64,000 nucleotides of DNA from Candidatus Eisenbacteria bacterium (lineage in GTDB: Bacteria; Orphanbacterota; Orphanbacteria; Orphanbacterales; Orphanbacteraceae), in contig JAFGGD010000008.1 of the NCBI GenBank assembly GCA_016930695.1, positions 1-64,000 of the forward strand. Reading direction: 5' to 3'. The notes beneath the pieces are model-generated. The model was not told the DNA's origin and did not search any database. It saw nothing but the letters and a program-made list of their open reading frames with translations. Below are positions 42,743 to 57,711 of the stretch, in pieces; the stretch's first letter is position 1, and each line of letters starts with the position of its first letter. The translations under genes were made by a program, and so were the position numbers.

Positions 42743-43411
42743 ATGAGTTGGATCCAGAGGGTCTTCCTGGCATCGGTCGCGAAGAAATGGTGGATGGGCA
42801 TCACCGGTCTCGGGTTGTGCGGGTTCATCGCCTTTCATCTGACGGCGAACCTGCTCTTCTTTCTGGGACCGAACGCCCTGAATAAATTCTCGTGGGCTCT
42901 CGAGAAGATACCGATTCTCGCGATCATCGAAGCGGCGCTCTACGCCCTCTTCCTGCTGCACATCTTCCTCGGGGTGGTGCTCTGGTTCGACAACCGGCGC
43001 GCCCGGGCGGGATCGTACAAGAAATACGGCACCAAGAAGGGGGGCGTGGAAACCACCGTCTCCAAGACGATGATCTGGTCCGGCCTGGTCGTGCTCGTCT
43101 TCATCGCCCTGCACGTGACCGTGTTTCGATTCGGCACGGTCGACCACGACGCGTTCGGATTGAAGGACTTCCACAGCAAGAACGTGGACGTCTTTTCCAA
43201 CGGTCTCTATTCGCTCTGGTACGTTCTCGGCGTGATCGTTCTCGCCTTCCACGTCAGCCACGGTTTCCAGAGCGCCTTCCGTTCCATCGGCGTCAACCAC
43301 GACGTCTACACCCCGGCGCTGGAGTGGATCTCCCGGGCGGCGGGCGTGATCGTCGGCGTCGGTTTCGGATCGATTCCGATCTACGTCTACCTCTTCTTGC
43401 GGGGAGCTTAA
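42743..43411 (+). CDS. sdhC: Succinate dehydrogenase/fumarate reductase cytochrome b subunit (b558 type)
   Basis: A 222-residue membrane anchor with five helices, of the di-haem b558 type that needs no SdhD. Candidate haem histidines lie in FIAFHLTANLLFF (helix 1), LLHIFLGVVLW (helix 2), IALHVTVFRF (helix 3) and AFHVSHGFQSAF (helix 4). A loop has RRARAGSYKKYGTKKGG, common in Bacteroidota-like and deltaproteobacterial versions. The ATG follows ACGGAGACGTCT; an upstream extension of 46 codons lacks conservation. It is the first gene of sdhCAB and passes electrons to the quinone pool, or the reverse if the enzyme reduces fumarate. Confidence 0.93.
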   Translation: MSWIQRVFLASVAKKWWMGITGLGLCGFIAFHLTANLLFFLGPNALNKFSWALEKIPILAIIEAALYALFLLHIFLGVVLWFDNRRARAGSYKKYGTKKGGVETTVSKTMIWSGLVVLVFIALHVTVFRFGTVDHDAFGLKDFHSKNVDVFSNGLYSLWYVLGVIVLAFHVSHGFQSAFRSIGVNHDVYTPALEWISRAAGVIVGVGFGSIPIYVYLFLRGA

Positions 43412-43414
43412 GAT

Positions 43415-45324
<1,910 letters not shown>

Positions 45325-45328
<4 letters not shown>

Positions 45329-46095
45329 GCGCGGGCAACATGAAGCTGACGCTGAAGATCTGGCGGCAAGCCGGCCCGGACGCCAAGGGTCGTCTCGTCA
45401 CCTACCCGATGGACGACGTCTCGCCGGACCAGTCCTTCCTGGAGATGCTGGACGATCTGAACCGGGACCTGGTGCTGAAGGGGGAGGAGCCCGTCGCCAT
45501 CGAGCACGACTGCCGCGAGGGGATCTGCGGCTGTTGCGGGCTGATGATCAACGGCCAGGCCCACGGTCCTGTGAAGGGGACCACGGTCTGCCAACTCCAC
45601 ATGCGGAACTTCAAGGACGGCGACACGATCGTGATCGAGCCGTGGCGTTCCAAGCCTTTCCCGATCATCAAGGACCTGCTCGTGGATCGCTCCGCCTTCG
45701 ACCGGATCATCCAGGCGGGCGGTTTCGTCTCGGTCAACACCGGCAACGCGCAGGACGCGAACGCGGTCCCGATTCCCAAGAAGAACGCGGACCTCGCCTT
45801 CGACGCGGCGGCCTGCATCGGTTGCGGCGCGTGCGTCGCCTCCTGCCCCAACGGATCGGCGATGCTTTTCGTGGGCGCCAAGATCAGCCAGCTGGCGCTC
45901 CTCCCGCAGGGAGAGCCGGAGAGGAAGCGCCGCGCCGTCGCCATGGTCAAGCAGATGGACAAGGAAGGCTTCGGCAATTGTTCCAACGTGGGCGAGTGCG
46001 AAGCCGCCTGTCCCAAGGAGATCAAGCTGGCGAACATCCAGCGTCTCTACCGGGAGTACGTCCGCGCCGCCTGGTCGATCTCGGAGAAGGTCTGA
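45325..46095 (+). CDS. sdhB: Succinate dehydrogenase/fumarate reductase iron-sulfur subunit
   Basis: A 256-residue electron-transfer subunit. The [2Fe-2S] ligands are in [10 protein letters not shown] with a later Cys in TTVCQLH. The [4Fe-4S] site is [14 protein letters not shown] and the [3Fe-4S] site [15 protein letters not shown]. The GTG start is preceded by AAGGAG with ideal spacing and overlaps the sdhA stop (GTGA); an ATG five codons later is the alternative. A strong terminator follows 33 bases after the stop, which closes the operon. Confidence 0.96.
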
Positions 46096-46128
46096 CGGGC
46101 GGCGGAACGCTCCGCATGTAAACGAACG

Positions 46129-46160
46129 GGCCCCGTCCCACCGGACGGGGCCTTTCTTTT
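46129..46160 (+). terminator. Intrinsic terminator of sdhCAB
   Basis: A perfect 10-bp stem GGCCCCGTCC/GGACGGGGCC with loop CACC, followed by TTTCTTTT. Confidence 0.92.
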
Positions 46161-46252
46161 ATCGCTATCGGGATCGGGAGTGACGCCCGACAGCGCCTGA
46201 ACGGACCCGAACCCGTACATGGTTTATCTTCGTGTACGTGTGTGGGGAAGGC

Positions 46253-47821
46253 CTACCCCGCCTGATGCTCCGGCTTCAGCAGGTCCGTCACCTGTTTCAC
46301 CGGGGTGAAGGTGTGGGAGGGGACTTCGACGAAGACGGTGATCCAGCCCGCCATGGCGCCGTTCCAGAGGCCCGGCCGTTCGAGGGCTTTTAACTCTTTG
46401 CCGTCTTTGGACTTGCGAGAAATAAACACCGCCGAGGGATCGATGAAGCGGGTCAGGTCGTGGGGCTCGCCGCGATGGTTCCGCGCGCCGCAGACCAGGT
46501 CCACCGGGTTGAAATGGGTCGCCGAGCGGAGGATCTCCATCTGCTCCGGAGAACCGCGGTCGATCTGCGAGGTCTCGACGATCTGGGGGGTGACGAATCC
46601 GTTTGCGCCTCGCACCCAGAAGGGGCCGCCCCCGGGGTCTCCCTGATTCCGCACCATGCCGCACACACGGATCGGGCGGTCGAGCCGGCGAAGGAGGAAC
46701 TCCCGGAGAGCGCCGGCGCCGCGCCGCGCGATACCGTCCGTTTCCAGGTGGAGCGTCGTCCGGGCGAAGGCGGCGATCCCCTCCAGCTCCTCACCCTCCG
46801 CGCCGCCGGCCAGCACCTCCAGGTGCGCGTGGATTTTTTCCTGGAGAAGCACCAGAAGACCGGCGAGGGTCTTCTTGCTCCGCACCGCCTCGCCGCCGTT
46901 CTGCGCAGGCGAGACGTTGTCGATGTTCTTGATGAAGACCAGGTCTCCATGAAGTTCATTCAGGTTTTCGATGAGCGCGCCGTGTCCGCCGGGCCGGAAG
47001 AGGATCGATCCGTCCCCGTCGCGGAAGATCCGGTCCTCGAAGTCCACGGCGATCGTATCGGTGGAGGGCTTCTGCGCGGAGAAACCGACCCGGTAGCGCG
47101 TCCCTTCCCTCTCGCCCTTCGGGCAGGCGCGGTCCAGAACCTCCCGGAAGCGGGTCTCCTGGTCGGGGGAAATCGTGAAATGGAGGCGGACGCCGGCGTC
47201 GGCGCCGCGGGCGTAAAGCGCCGCCTCGACCAGGTGCTCCTCGAAGGCGGTCCTGGGTCCGTCGCCGTATTTATGGAATGGGATGAGTCCCTTGGGGAGG
47301 GAGGCGTATCCCATCGCCTCCGGCGCGAGGAGCGCGTCCAGAACAGGCCGATAGAGAAAAGCGGCGGCGAGGCTTTCCGCGTCCCCTCCGCCGGAGCGGG
47401 CGAGATGGACGCGCAGGTCCTCGAAGAAGGCGAACCGGGGGAGGGCGTCCAGGAAGCGGAGGAGCCCCGTGGCGCGATCCTCACCCTTCGACGCGGCCTC
47501 CTCCACATCGCGACGGGAGAGGTCACGCGGCTCGTTTCGGAACCACTGGAGCGCCCGGAACATTCGGGTCGCCGCGCCGGAGGCGGGGACGAACTTGCTG
47601 AACCGGTTGGCCGCCCGGGCCCGTTCGTACGCCGCGAGCGCTTCTTCAGTCTCCTCTTGTCCCAAAATTCGAATCCCGTCGCCGGGGCGACAGGCGCGGT
47701 CGAGGCGGGCGTAGCCCGGCGGGTTTCGGAGCAGCTCGTACTGGCGGGCCGCCTCCTCCGGCGCGACGCCGTGGCGGCGGAGCCGTTCGAGGTCGCGGTC
47801 GTCGAAGCGCAGGTCCTCCAT
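46253..47821 (-). CDS. DUF4301 family protein (nucleotidyltransferase-like)
   Basis: A 522-residue protein of the DUF4301 family, best known from Bacteroidota and relatives. The beginning FDDRDLERLRRHGVAPEEAARQ and PGDGIRILG, then KFVPASGAATRMFRALQ (about 83-99), are characteristic. The middle has RPGGHGALIENLNEL and VFIKNIDNV, which recall sugar-phosphate nucleotidyltransferases that bind a nucleotide at a G-G loop. The function is unknown. The start ATG was moved to the codon after GGGAGGAACG; an ATG ten codons upstream lacks a ribosome site. It lies downstream of the superoxide dismutase gene, beyond that gene's terminator. Confidence 0.85.
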   Translation of the reverse strand: MEDLRFDDRDLERLRRHGVAPEEAARQYELLRNPPGYARLDRACRPGDGIRILGQEETEEALAAYERARAANRFSKFVPASGAATRMFRALQWFRNEPRDLSRRDVEEAASKGEDRATGLLRFLDALPRFAFFEDLRVHLARSGGGDAESLAAAFLYRPVLDALLAPEAMGYASLPKGLIPFHKYGDGPRTAFEEHLVEAALYARGADAGVRLHFTISPDQETRFREVLDRACPKGEREGTRYRVGFSAQKPSTDTIAVDFEDRIFRDGDGSILFRPGGHGALIENLNELHGDLVFIKNIDNVSPAQNGGEAVRSKKTLAGLLVLLQEKIHAHLEVLAGGAEGEELEGIAAFARTTLHLETDGIARRGAGALREFLLRRLDRPIRVCGMVRNQGDPGGGPFWVRGANGFVTPQIVETSQIDRGSPEQMEILRSATHFNPVDLVCGARNHRGEPHDLTRFIDPSAVFISRKSKDGKELKALERPGLWNGAMAGWITVFVEVPSHTFTPVKQVTDLLKPEHQAG

Positions 47822-47918
47822 CGTTCCTCCCGGGGCGTGGGCCTGGTTCATCGTCGCCGGAGCGAACCCTTATTCTACCACGGGCGCGCAGCCGGGCGCG
47901 ACCGGTCCGCCCGCCCGA

Positions 47919-47948
47919 GAAAAGGGCCCGGTCGTTCGGACCGAGCCC
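47919..47948 (-). terminator. Intrinsic terminator of the superoxide dismutase gene
   Basis: On the minus strand GGGCTCGGTC pairs with GACCGGGCCC (one G-U pair) around CGAAC and is followed by TTTTC. Confidence 0.8.
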
Positions 47949-47979
47949 TCTCCGATTCCTTCCGGCGAAAGGCGGACCG

Positions 47980-48594
47980 CTAGACGGCGATCGCCGCGAA
48001 GCGCTTCTCCACCTCTTTCCAGTCGACCAGGTTCCACCAGCTCTCGAGGTATGTGGGGCGCAGGTTCTGATACTTGAGATAGTAAGCGTGTTCCCACACG
48101 TCCACCACCAGGATCGGCTCCAGGCCGTCGGTCATCGGCACCTCGTGGTTGAGCGTGGAGGTGACGATCAGCTTCCCCTTCTTGTCCGCCGAGAGCCAGC
48201 CCCAGCCGCTCCCGAACTGCCCCGCCGCCTTGGCGGCGAAGGCCTTCCTGAACTCGTCGAAACCCCCGAAGTCGCGGTCCAACGCCGTCGCGAGAGGACC
48301 CGAGGGCTCGCCGCCGCCGTCGGGGGACATGCTGTTCCAATAGAGCGTGTGGTTCCAGGTTCCGCCGCCGTGGAAGATCACCCCCGGCCGGACCGCTTCG
48401 GGCGCTTTCTCCGGATGGGAGATCAGTTTCTTCAAATCCATCGCGGCCAGGTCCGGGTTCGCGTCGAGAATCTTGTTCAGGTTGGTTACGTATCCGGCGT
48501 GATGTTTCGAATGGTGAATCTCCAGCGTGCGCGCGTCGATGTGGGGTTCCAACGCGTCGTACGGATAGGGCAGCTTCGGCAGTTCTTGCGCCAT
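47980..48594 (-). CDS. Superoxide dismutase, Fe/Mn family
   Basis: A 204-residue enzyme that converts superoxide to oxygen and hydrogen peroxide. The four metal ligands are the His in EIHHSKHHAGYV, the His in GTWNHTLYW, and the Asp and His in DVWEHAYYLKYQ. The second-shell position that is Gln in MnSOD (before the DVWEH strand) reads NHE here, that is His, as I recall for some archaeal and mycobacterial enzymes; so Fe, Mn or both are possible. The ATG follows GGAAGGAG at good spacing. Its neighbourhood with oxygen-sensitive PFOR suggests a protective role. Confidence 0.94.
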   Translation of the reverse strand: MAQELPKLPYPYDALEPHIDARTLEIHHSKHHAGYVTNLNKILDANPDLAAMDLKKLISHPEKAPEAVRPGVIFHGGGTWNHTLYWNSMSPDGGGEPSGPLATALDRDFGGFDEFRKAFAAKAAGQFGSGWGWLSADKKGKLIVTSTLNHEVPMTDGLEPILVVDVWEHAYYLKYQNLRPTYLESWWNLVDWKEVEKRFAAIAV

Positions 48595-48722
48595 GCCTCG
48601 CACTCCTTCCTACGGGGGATTCGTCTTCGGATGGATCCGTGGGATCCTTTCTCGTTCGTTTCGGCGCCGATGCCGGCGGGCGCCCCGCCTCGGACGTCCG
48701 CCGGCCCGGTCTCGCGCACCGA

Positions 48723-49721
48723 TCAGATCACGGGCTTCCAGCTGCGCAGGGTGCGCATGTACTGGGCACGCTCGAAGGCGGTCGGATCGCCCACCTTCCG
48801 CTGGCTCATGCTCCCCTGCATCTGGACGACGGAATCGTATTCGTTCTTCTCCATCCACTCGCGGAGGCCGCGTTCGATCACGGCGAGTTCGCCCGGCCCC
48901 TTTTTCAGGAGCGCGGCGCAGAGCATGGTGACCTTGGCGCCCGCCATGAGGAGCTTGAGAACGTCCTCGTGGGTGTGCACCCCGCCGGTGGCGGCGAAGT
49001 CCGCTTCGACCCGGCCGTAAAGGATCGCGATCCAACGGAGCGGCAGCCGGATGTCGGCGGAGGTGCTCAGCGAAACGTCCGGCTTCACCTCGAGTTCCTT
49101 CAGGTCGATGTCGGGCTGGTAAAAACGGTTGAACAGGACGAGCCCGTTCGCCCCGGCGGAGACGAAGTCCGCCGCCGCGCGGGCCGTGTTGGTGAAGAAG
49201 GGGGAGAGCTTCACCGCCACGGGAACGCCCACCAAACCCTTCACCGCGCGAACCACTTCCAGGTACGCCTTCTCGACGTCCACGCACGACGCGTCGCGGT
49301 CGGTGGGAATGGAGTAGAGGTTCAGCTCCAAAGCATCGGCGCCGGCTTCCTCCATCTTCTTCGCGTAGCCGGTCCAGCCGCCCGGCGTCGTGCCGTTCAG
49401 GCTGGCGATGATCGGGATCGACGCGGCGCCTTTCGCCTTCCGGATGTGTTCCAGATACTCCTCCGGTCCGAGCCGGAACTCGGAGGGCTCGGGGAAGTAG
49501 GTGAGCGCTTCGGCGAAGCTCTCCGTTCCCGCGGTCATGTGGTGATCCAGCTCGCGGCTCTCGTGGCGGATCTGCTCCTCGAAGAGCGAGTGGAGCACCA
49601 CGGCCGAGGCGCCGGCGTCCTCCAGCCTCTTGATCGTGTCCAGCTCGTGCATGAGCGGAGAGGCGCTGGGGACGAGCGGATTCTTCAGCTCCAGTCCGAG
49701 ATAGTGGGTCGTGAGATTCAT
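48723..49721 (-). CDS. Dihydroorotate dehydrogenase-like flavoprotein
   Basis: A 332-residue TIM-barrel protein similar to class 1 dihydroorotate dehydrogenases (PyrD). Seen are YLGLELKNPLVPSASPL, IIASLNGTT, ALELNLYSIPTD (FMN and substrate side), VPVAVKLSPFFTN with its Lys, and the phosphate-binding ending ATGGVHTHEDVLKLLMAGA. Genes of this exact type are frequently found beside nifJ, as here (101 bases downstream), so it may be a PFOR-linked oxidoreductase rather than the pyrimidine enzyme. No other pyrimidine gene is nearby. The ATG was chosen because the family begins at MNLTT; the upstream open region is noise. Confidence 0.85.
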   Translation of the reverse strand: MNLTTHYLGLELKNPLVPSASPLMHELDTIKRLEDAGASAVVLHSLFEEQIRHESRELDHHMTAGTESFAEALTYFPEPSEFRLGPEEYLEHIRKAKGAASIPIIASLNGTTPGGWTGYAKKMEEAGADALELNLYSIPTDRDASCVDVEKAYLEVVRAVKGLVGVPVAVKLSPFFTNTARAAADFVSAGANGLVLFNRFYQPDIDLKELEVKPDVSLSTSADIRLPLRWIAILYGRVEADFAATGGVHTHEDVLKLLMAGAKVTMLCAALLKKGPGELAVIERGLREWMEKNEYDSVVQMQGSMSQRKVGDPTAFERAQYMRTLRSWKPVI

Positions 49722-49822
49722 GATCGCTGCCACTCCAATCGCCGGCGCGAACCGGCCTAGCGAAGCCCGGCGGGACCGGAAACGGCGCGGAGCCGGTCCG
49801 GTCCGCCGGGCGGGACGCGTTC

Positions 49823-53401
<3,579 letters not shown>

Positions 53402-53500
53402 TTCTATACCCCTCCTTGGGCGCCCCACCCCGTGCCGGGAACCGCGTTGGGGCTCCTATCTTCGAGTTGAAGGAAACCGGTTCGGTAGAATGTCGCGTCC

Positions 53501-53529
53501 ATTGTAGGTAGGGAGCCCGGAAAATCCAA
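53501..53529 (-). promoter_or_regulatory. Predicted promoter of nifJ
   Basis: On the minus strand TTGGAT (53529-53524), exactly 17 bases, TACAAT (53506-53501), about 100 bases before the GTG start. Confidence 0.6.
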
Positions 53530-53713
53530 GGATTTCCCCGGGAGTGGGGGGGGAGGCGGGATAAGGGAGGGGAGGTGTGTAACGGCGCAACTCCTTGCCG
53601 GGAAAGCCGTTCGTTTCGGAGGGGCGCCTTGTGTTCCCCGGGACCGTTCCCTTGCGCCGCGCCGGTCGGACCGTTAATCTGGAAAGGGACGCCGCCGGGC
53701 GGAGGAGAAGCGG

Positions 53714-54253
53714 ATGTGGTCTGAAATCGGCATGACCGCGCTCCGGATCGTGGGGCTCGTTCTTCTCGACGCCGTTCTTCTGGCGGGGCTTCTCGCCATT
53801 CCTCTCGGGCTGGGGGGAAATTTCATCCTGCTCGGGGCGGTGGTCGTGGTCGGAATCGTCACCCGTTTCACCCTCTTCTCTTGGGTCGCCTTGCTCGTGC
53901 TCGCGGCGCTGACCGCGGCGGGGGAGGTGCTGGAGGCGCTTCTCGGATCGCTGGTGGCGAGGCGCTACGGCGCCACCGGATGGGGGATGGGAGGCGCCTT
54001 CGCGGGGGGGCTGGCCGGCGCGGCGATCGGCAGCGTCATCTTCCCGCTGGTGGGGACGCTGATCGGTTCCTTCGCGGGGACGGCGCTCGGCGCGGTTCTG
54101 GGGGAGCGGTTGGGCGGTACCGACGAGGATCGCACCGCGCGGGCGGGATGGGGCGCTTTTTTGGGAAGATCGCTCGCCTCGGCGATCAAACTCGCCATCG
54201 GCTTCGGCATGACCGTCTGGCTGGTGCGGGTCACGCACTTCCCCGGAGGCTGA
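53714..54253 (+). CDS. DUF456 family membrane protein
   Basis: A 179-residue integral membrane protein of the DUF456 type. Four or five hydrophobic segments are visible: about 10-30, 33-50, 55-75, the Gly/Ala-rich stretch about 90-135 (GMGGAFAGGLAGAAIGSVIF, GSFAGTALGAVLGE) and about 150-172. The central GEVLEALLGSLVARRYGAT is the usual family core. The function is unknown. The ATG follows GGCGGAGGAGAAGCGG. It is convergent with the hybrid kinase gene, 35 bases away. Confidence 0.82.
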   Translation: MWSEIGMTALRIVGLVLLDAVLLAGLLAIPLGLGGNFILLGAVVVVGIVTRFTLFSWVALLVLAALTAAGEVLEALLGSLVARRYGATGWGMGGAFAGGLAGAAIGSVIFPLVGTLIGSFAGTALGAVLGERLGGTDEDRTARAGWGAFLGRSLASAIKLAIGFGMTVWLVRVTHFPGG

Positions 54254-54288
54254 TCGGAACGGGGGCGAGGCGAGGATCGGTCCGGCGG

Positions 54289-56115
54289 TTATCGCCGCGG
54301 AGCCTGGCGCTCGATGGCGGCGGTCAGTTCCTTCATCTGAATCGGTTTGCTCACGTAATCGTCCATCCCGGCTTCGAGGCAACGCTCCCGGTCCCCGCTC
54401 ATGGCGTGGGCGGTCATGGCGATGATCGGCACGTGCACGCCGGTTTCCTTCTCCCGGGCGCGGATGGCCGCGGTCGCCTCAATGCCGTCCATCTTCGGCA
54501 TCTGCAGATCCATCAACACCAGGTCGAAAGGTTCCTCCCCGAATGCGGCGACCGCCTCCATTCCGTCGGAGGCGATCCGGTAGGTGTGGCCCTTCTTGCG
54601 CAGAAACGCCTCCGCCACCTGCTGGTTGATCACGTTGTCCTCGGCGAGAAGGATGCGAAGCCCCGCCTTTTCCGTCCCATCCGCCTCCGATCGCGCCGCC
54701 GACAGCGCTCCTAGAGGCAGATCGTTCACCGAGCGGATCAGAATCTCGAGGAGGCTGGACGGCTTGACCGGTTTCAGAAGAATGGAGAAGACGCCGAGAC
54801 GTTTGCACTCGTCGGTTTGGCCGGGCCGCGGGCTGGAAGTCAGCATGATGATGCGCGGGGCGCCGCCGGCGGGGTTCATCAAAATGCGGCGCGCCACTTC
54901 ATACCCGTCCATGGCGGGCATCTCCCCGTCCAGAAGGACGAGGGGGTAGGGTTCGCCGCGGGCCGCCGCCCGCGCCAGCTCCGCAAGCCCCTCCGGGCCG
55001 CTCGCGACGCACAGGGTCTCCATCTTCCACTGGCGAAGCATGTCCTGGATGTAGCGCCGGTTGGTCGGGTTGTCGTCCACCACGAGAGCCCGGAGGCCGT
55101 CCAGAACGCGCATCCCTCCCGAGTTGAGATCGGGACGCGTTTCCGCGGCCGCTTCCTCGAAGAGAACGGTGAAAGAGAAGGTGCTCCCTTCGCCGACGCG
55201 GCTCTCCACGGAGATCTCTCCTCCCATCATGCGGACCAGGCGCGTGCTGATGGTGAGACCCAGGCCGGTGCCGCCGTATTTCCGGGTCGTCGAGCCGTCC
55301 GCCTGGGAGAAGGCGTGGAAGATGAGCGCCCGTTTCTCCGCCGGGATTCCCGCGCCCGTGTCCCGCACGCGGAAGAGGAGGCGGACCCGCCCCGGCTCCG
55401 CTTCGGGGAGGCGTTTCACGGTGACCGCCACTTCACCCGACTCGGTGAACTTGAGGGCGTTCCCCACGAGATTGGTGAGCACCTGCCGGAGCCGCCCGTC
55501 GTCGCCGATCAACCGGTCCGGCACGGTCGGCTCGACATGATGGACGAAACGGATCCGCCGTTCCTGGCCCTGCAGGGCGATCGCCTGGACCGACTCGGCG
55601 ACCAGATCGCGCAAGTGGAAGGGGACCAAATCGAGGGAGAGTTTTCCCGCCTCGATCTTTGAATAGTCGAGAATATCGTTGATCACCTTCAGGAGGCTGT
55701 CGGCGGAGGACTGGGCGATACGGAGGTATTCCCGTTGGTCGTCCCTGAGATCGCTCTCGAGGACGAGGTGGAGCATCCCCATCACGCCGTTCATCGGGGT
55801 GCGGATCTCGTGGCTCATGTTGGCGAGAAACTCGCTCTTGGCGAGGTTCGCCGCTTCGGCCCTTTCCTTGGAGGTCTGGAGCTGCGTGTTGGTCTCCTCC
55901 AGCTCGCGCATCGCCGCTTCCAAAGCGCGCGTCCTGTCCCGGACCTTGTCCTCCAGAAGAATCGCCGTTTGGAACATGGAGAAGGCGTTCCCCTGCGAAT
56001 CCATGCTCCGCTCGACACGGTCCATCAAGACCCGGTTGATCTTCTCGAGCTTGGCGATCCGCTCCTCGAGGAGATGGATCTCCTCCGTCCGGCCCGCCGT
56101 CTCCGGAGGGTTCAT
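54289..56115 (-). CDS. Soluble hybrid histidine kinase with two receiver domains
   Basis: A 608-residue kinase without membrane segments. An N-terminal coiled coil (about 10-90, [21 protein letters not shown]) leads into HisKA with the phospho-His in [20 protein letters not shown]. The HATPase domain follows ([36 protein letters not shown]). Receiver 1 has [10 protein letters not shown] and [10 protein letters not shown], and receiver 2 has [12 protein letters not shown] and [10 protein letters not shown]. There is no sensor domain of its own; the preceding FIST gene overlaps its start as ATGA, so FIST is the likely sensor. No histidine phosphotransfer domain is visible. Confidence 0.93.
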   Translation of the reverse strand: MNPPETAGRTEEIHLLEERIAKLEKINRVLMDRVERSMDSQGNAFSMFQTAILLEDKVRDRTRALEAAMRELEETNTQLQTSKERAEAANLAKSEFLANMSHEIRTPMNGVMGMLHLVLESDLRDDQREYLRIAQSSADSLLKVINDILDYSKIEAGKLSLDLVPFHLRDLVAESVQAIALQGQERRIRFVHHVEPTVPDRLIGDDGRLRQVLTNLVGNALKFTESGEVAVTVKRLPEAEPGRVRLLFRVRDTGAGIPAEKRALIFHAFSQADGSTTRKYGGTGLGLTISTRLVRMMGGEISVESRVGEGSTFSFTVLFEEAAAETRPDLNSGGMRVLDGLRALVVDDNPTNRRYIQDMLRQWKMETLCVASGPEGLAELARAAARGEPYPLVLLDGEMPAMDGYEVARRILMNPAGGAPRIIMLTSSPRPGQTDECKRLGVFSILLKPVKPSSLLEILIRSVNDLPLGALSAARSEADGTEKAGLRILLAEDNVINQQVAEAFLRKKGHTYRIASDGMEAVAAFGEEPFDLVLMDLQMPKMDGIEATAAIRAREKETGVHVPIIAMTAHAMSGDRERCLEAGMDDYVSKPIQMKELTAAIERQAPRR

Positions 56116-57275
56116 TCCGCGTCGCCTTCCTTCTTCGATCCGATCGCGACCCCGGTGAAGGTCTGGTTGACGTGCATGGCGTTGAATTGCTCTCCGTAGG
56201 TGCTGAAGCCGATTACGTGGTTCTCGCTCATGATCCGGCCGACCTCGTCCTTGATCCCTCTCCGGTCCAGTTCGAGATTCCGGAGGATGCAGTCGCAGCC
56301 GATGACGATCCGCGGCTCGCCCACCCGGTCCCGCACATGTCGGAAGAGATCGTGAAGATCCTTCACCAGGTCCATCCCGCGCGCCAGGGAGAGCACGATC
56401 CCCTCGTCGATGGCGCAATAGAAGGAGAGGCTGCGGTCCTCGTTCATCTTCTGTATGGAACGGACGTAATAGGCGCCGCCGATCTTGACCACCACGGGAT
56501 GGGTGGCGAAAACGGTCGGGTCCAAAGCGTTCACGGGGACATCGACCATTTGCGCGTAGGCGTCCGCCGCCGGTTCGCCGTTCAGCTCGTAGACCACGCG
56601 CAGGGGGGAATCGGCCCCGGTCACCACCAGCTTGTTGTCGGTGCTGATGAAGTGCTGGGTCTTGAAGACGGAAAAGGGGGCGGAGGTGTGCACCAGGGTG
56701 AGAACCGCGGCATTCGCCCGGAAGGCGCCTTCGTGGAAGATCCAGGTGCGCCCGAATTCGAGGCCGTCGCCCGCGGAACCGCCGAAGAGGGGGATTTCAC
56801 CCAGGCTGTTGTAGATCGTACTGACCAGCGACTCTTCCCGCAGGCTGAGCCCGTCCACCAGGAGCATGGCGAACACGTTCTCGCGCCGGAAATCCTTCAC
56901 CGCTCCGCGAAGCTCCGCGAGTGCGGACTTGGCGATCTCCAGCCCGCCGCCCACCTCGAACCCGGCCAGGTTCTCGATCCGCCGGGTCACCGCGTGGAAT
57001 TCGCGGGAAGAGAATCCGACGCCGGATATCGAGTCGTTCCGGTAGCCGGCGGGTGTGATCTCACCGGCGGTGGTGCACCCGATGAGGTTCACGTCGCCGA
57101 AGCGCGCCGCCAGTTCCCTTTCCAACGCGTTCAAGTCGTACCGGGGCGAGCAGAAGAAAATGCCGAGCGCCGTTTCTTCGCAGTGGATTTGTTCGTGGAG
57201 TTCGCGCGCCGCCTCGGCGGGATCATCGTTCGCGGTGTAGCCTCTCCGCGCGAGCGGCAAGGTGCTTGTATGCAT
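56112..57275 (-). CDS. FIST domain sensor protein
   Basis: A 387-residue protein composed of FIST-N (about 30-220) and FIST-C (about 225-365). Features are [64 protein letters not shown] and [20 protein letters not shown], all standard FIST segments. FIST domains are predicted sensory modules thought to bind small ligands such as amino acids, and are often fused to kinases or receptors. Here the module is a separate gene that overlaps the hybrid kinase by four bases, so a FIST-kinase complex is likely (inference). The ribosome site before the ATG is weak (GAGGCGACACA). Confidence 0.9.
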   Translation of the reverse strand: MHTSTLPLARRGYTANDDPAEAARELHEQIHCEETALGIFFCSPRYDLNALERELAARFGDVNLIGCTTAGEITPAGYRNDSISGVGFSSREFHAVTRRIENLAGFEVGGGLEIAKSALAELRGAVKDFRRENVFAMLLVDGLSLREESLVSTIYNSLGEIPLFGGSAGDGLEFGRTWIFHEGAFRANAAVLTLVHTSAPFSVFKTQHFISTDNKLVVTGADSPLRVVYELNGEPAADAYAQMVDVPVNALDPTVFATHPVVVKIGGAYYVRSIQKMNEDRSLSFYCAIDEGIVLSLARGMDLVKDLHDLFRHVRDRVGEPRIVIGCDCILRNLELDRRGIKDEVGRIMSENHVIGFSTYGEQFNAMHVNQTFTGVAIGSKKEGDAE

Positions 57276-57711
57276 TGTGTCGCCTCGCTTTAGCGGCTGC
57301 CGGCGCGGCTTTGGAGCGCGCGGCGCCCTCTCCCGGTCTTCCCGTCTCGTTTTCCGTTCGGGCCGGCCGGCCCGTTCCCGCGCGGACTCTTCGGTGCGGC
57401 GAAATCCCCGATGGATGCCGCCCTTCCGACTAGTCCAAGTTTCGGCATATTCGTCGATTACTTGACGATCGGGGGCTTCGGAGGGAGGGGGGGCGCCGCG
57501 GAGGGCTCACGGGGGGGCCACGGCGTACGCTCGAACGGGGGCGGATGGAAGGCGAAATGTATAACCCGCTGTGGAAAAGGCGGCTAAGGGTTTTCCTGGG
57601 CCGCAATACCGGTTAAGCCGCGGGAAAGGTCTGCCGAAAAACCGAAAGAGACGCGAATCGCCGGATGAGCCTTCGTTCCCGCGGAAGAGGCCTCGAGGAG
57701 AGAGAAGATAC
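57276..57711. other. Non-coding gap between FIST and receiver genes
   Basis: 436 bases between divergent genes. I see no convincing gene. There is an isolated TTGACG at about 57462 and a TATAAC at about 57559, neither with a good partner box. The receiver gene's Shine-Dalgarno sequence (GAGGAGAGAGAAG) is at the right end. Both promoters should lie here but are not obvious. Confidence 0.5.
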
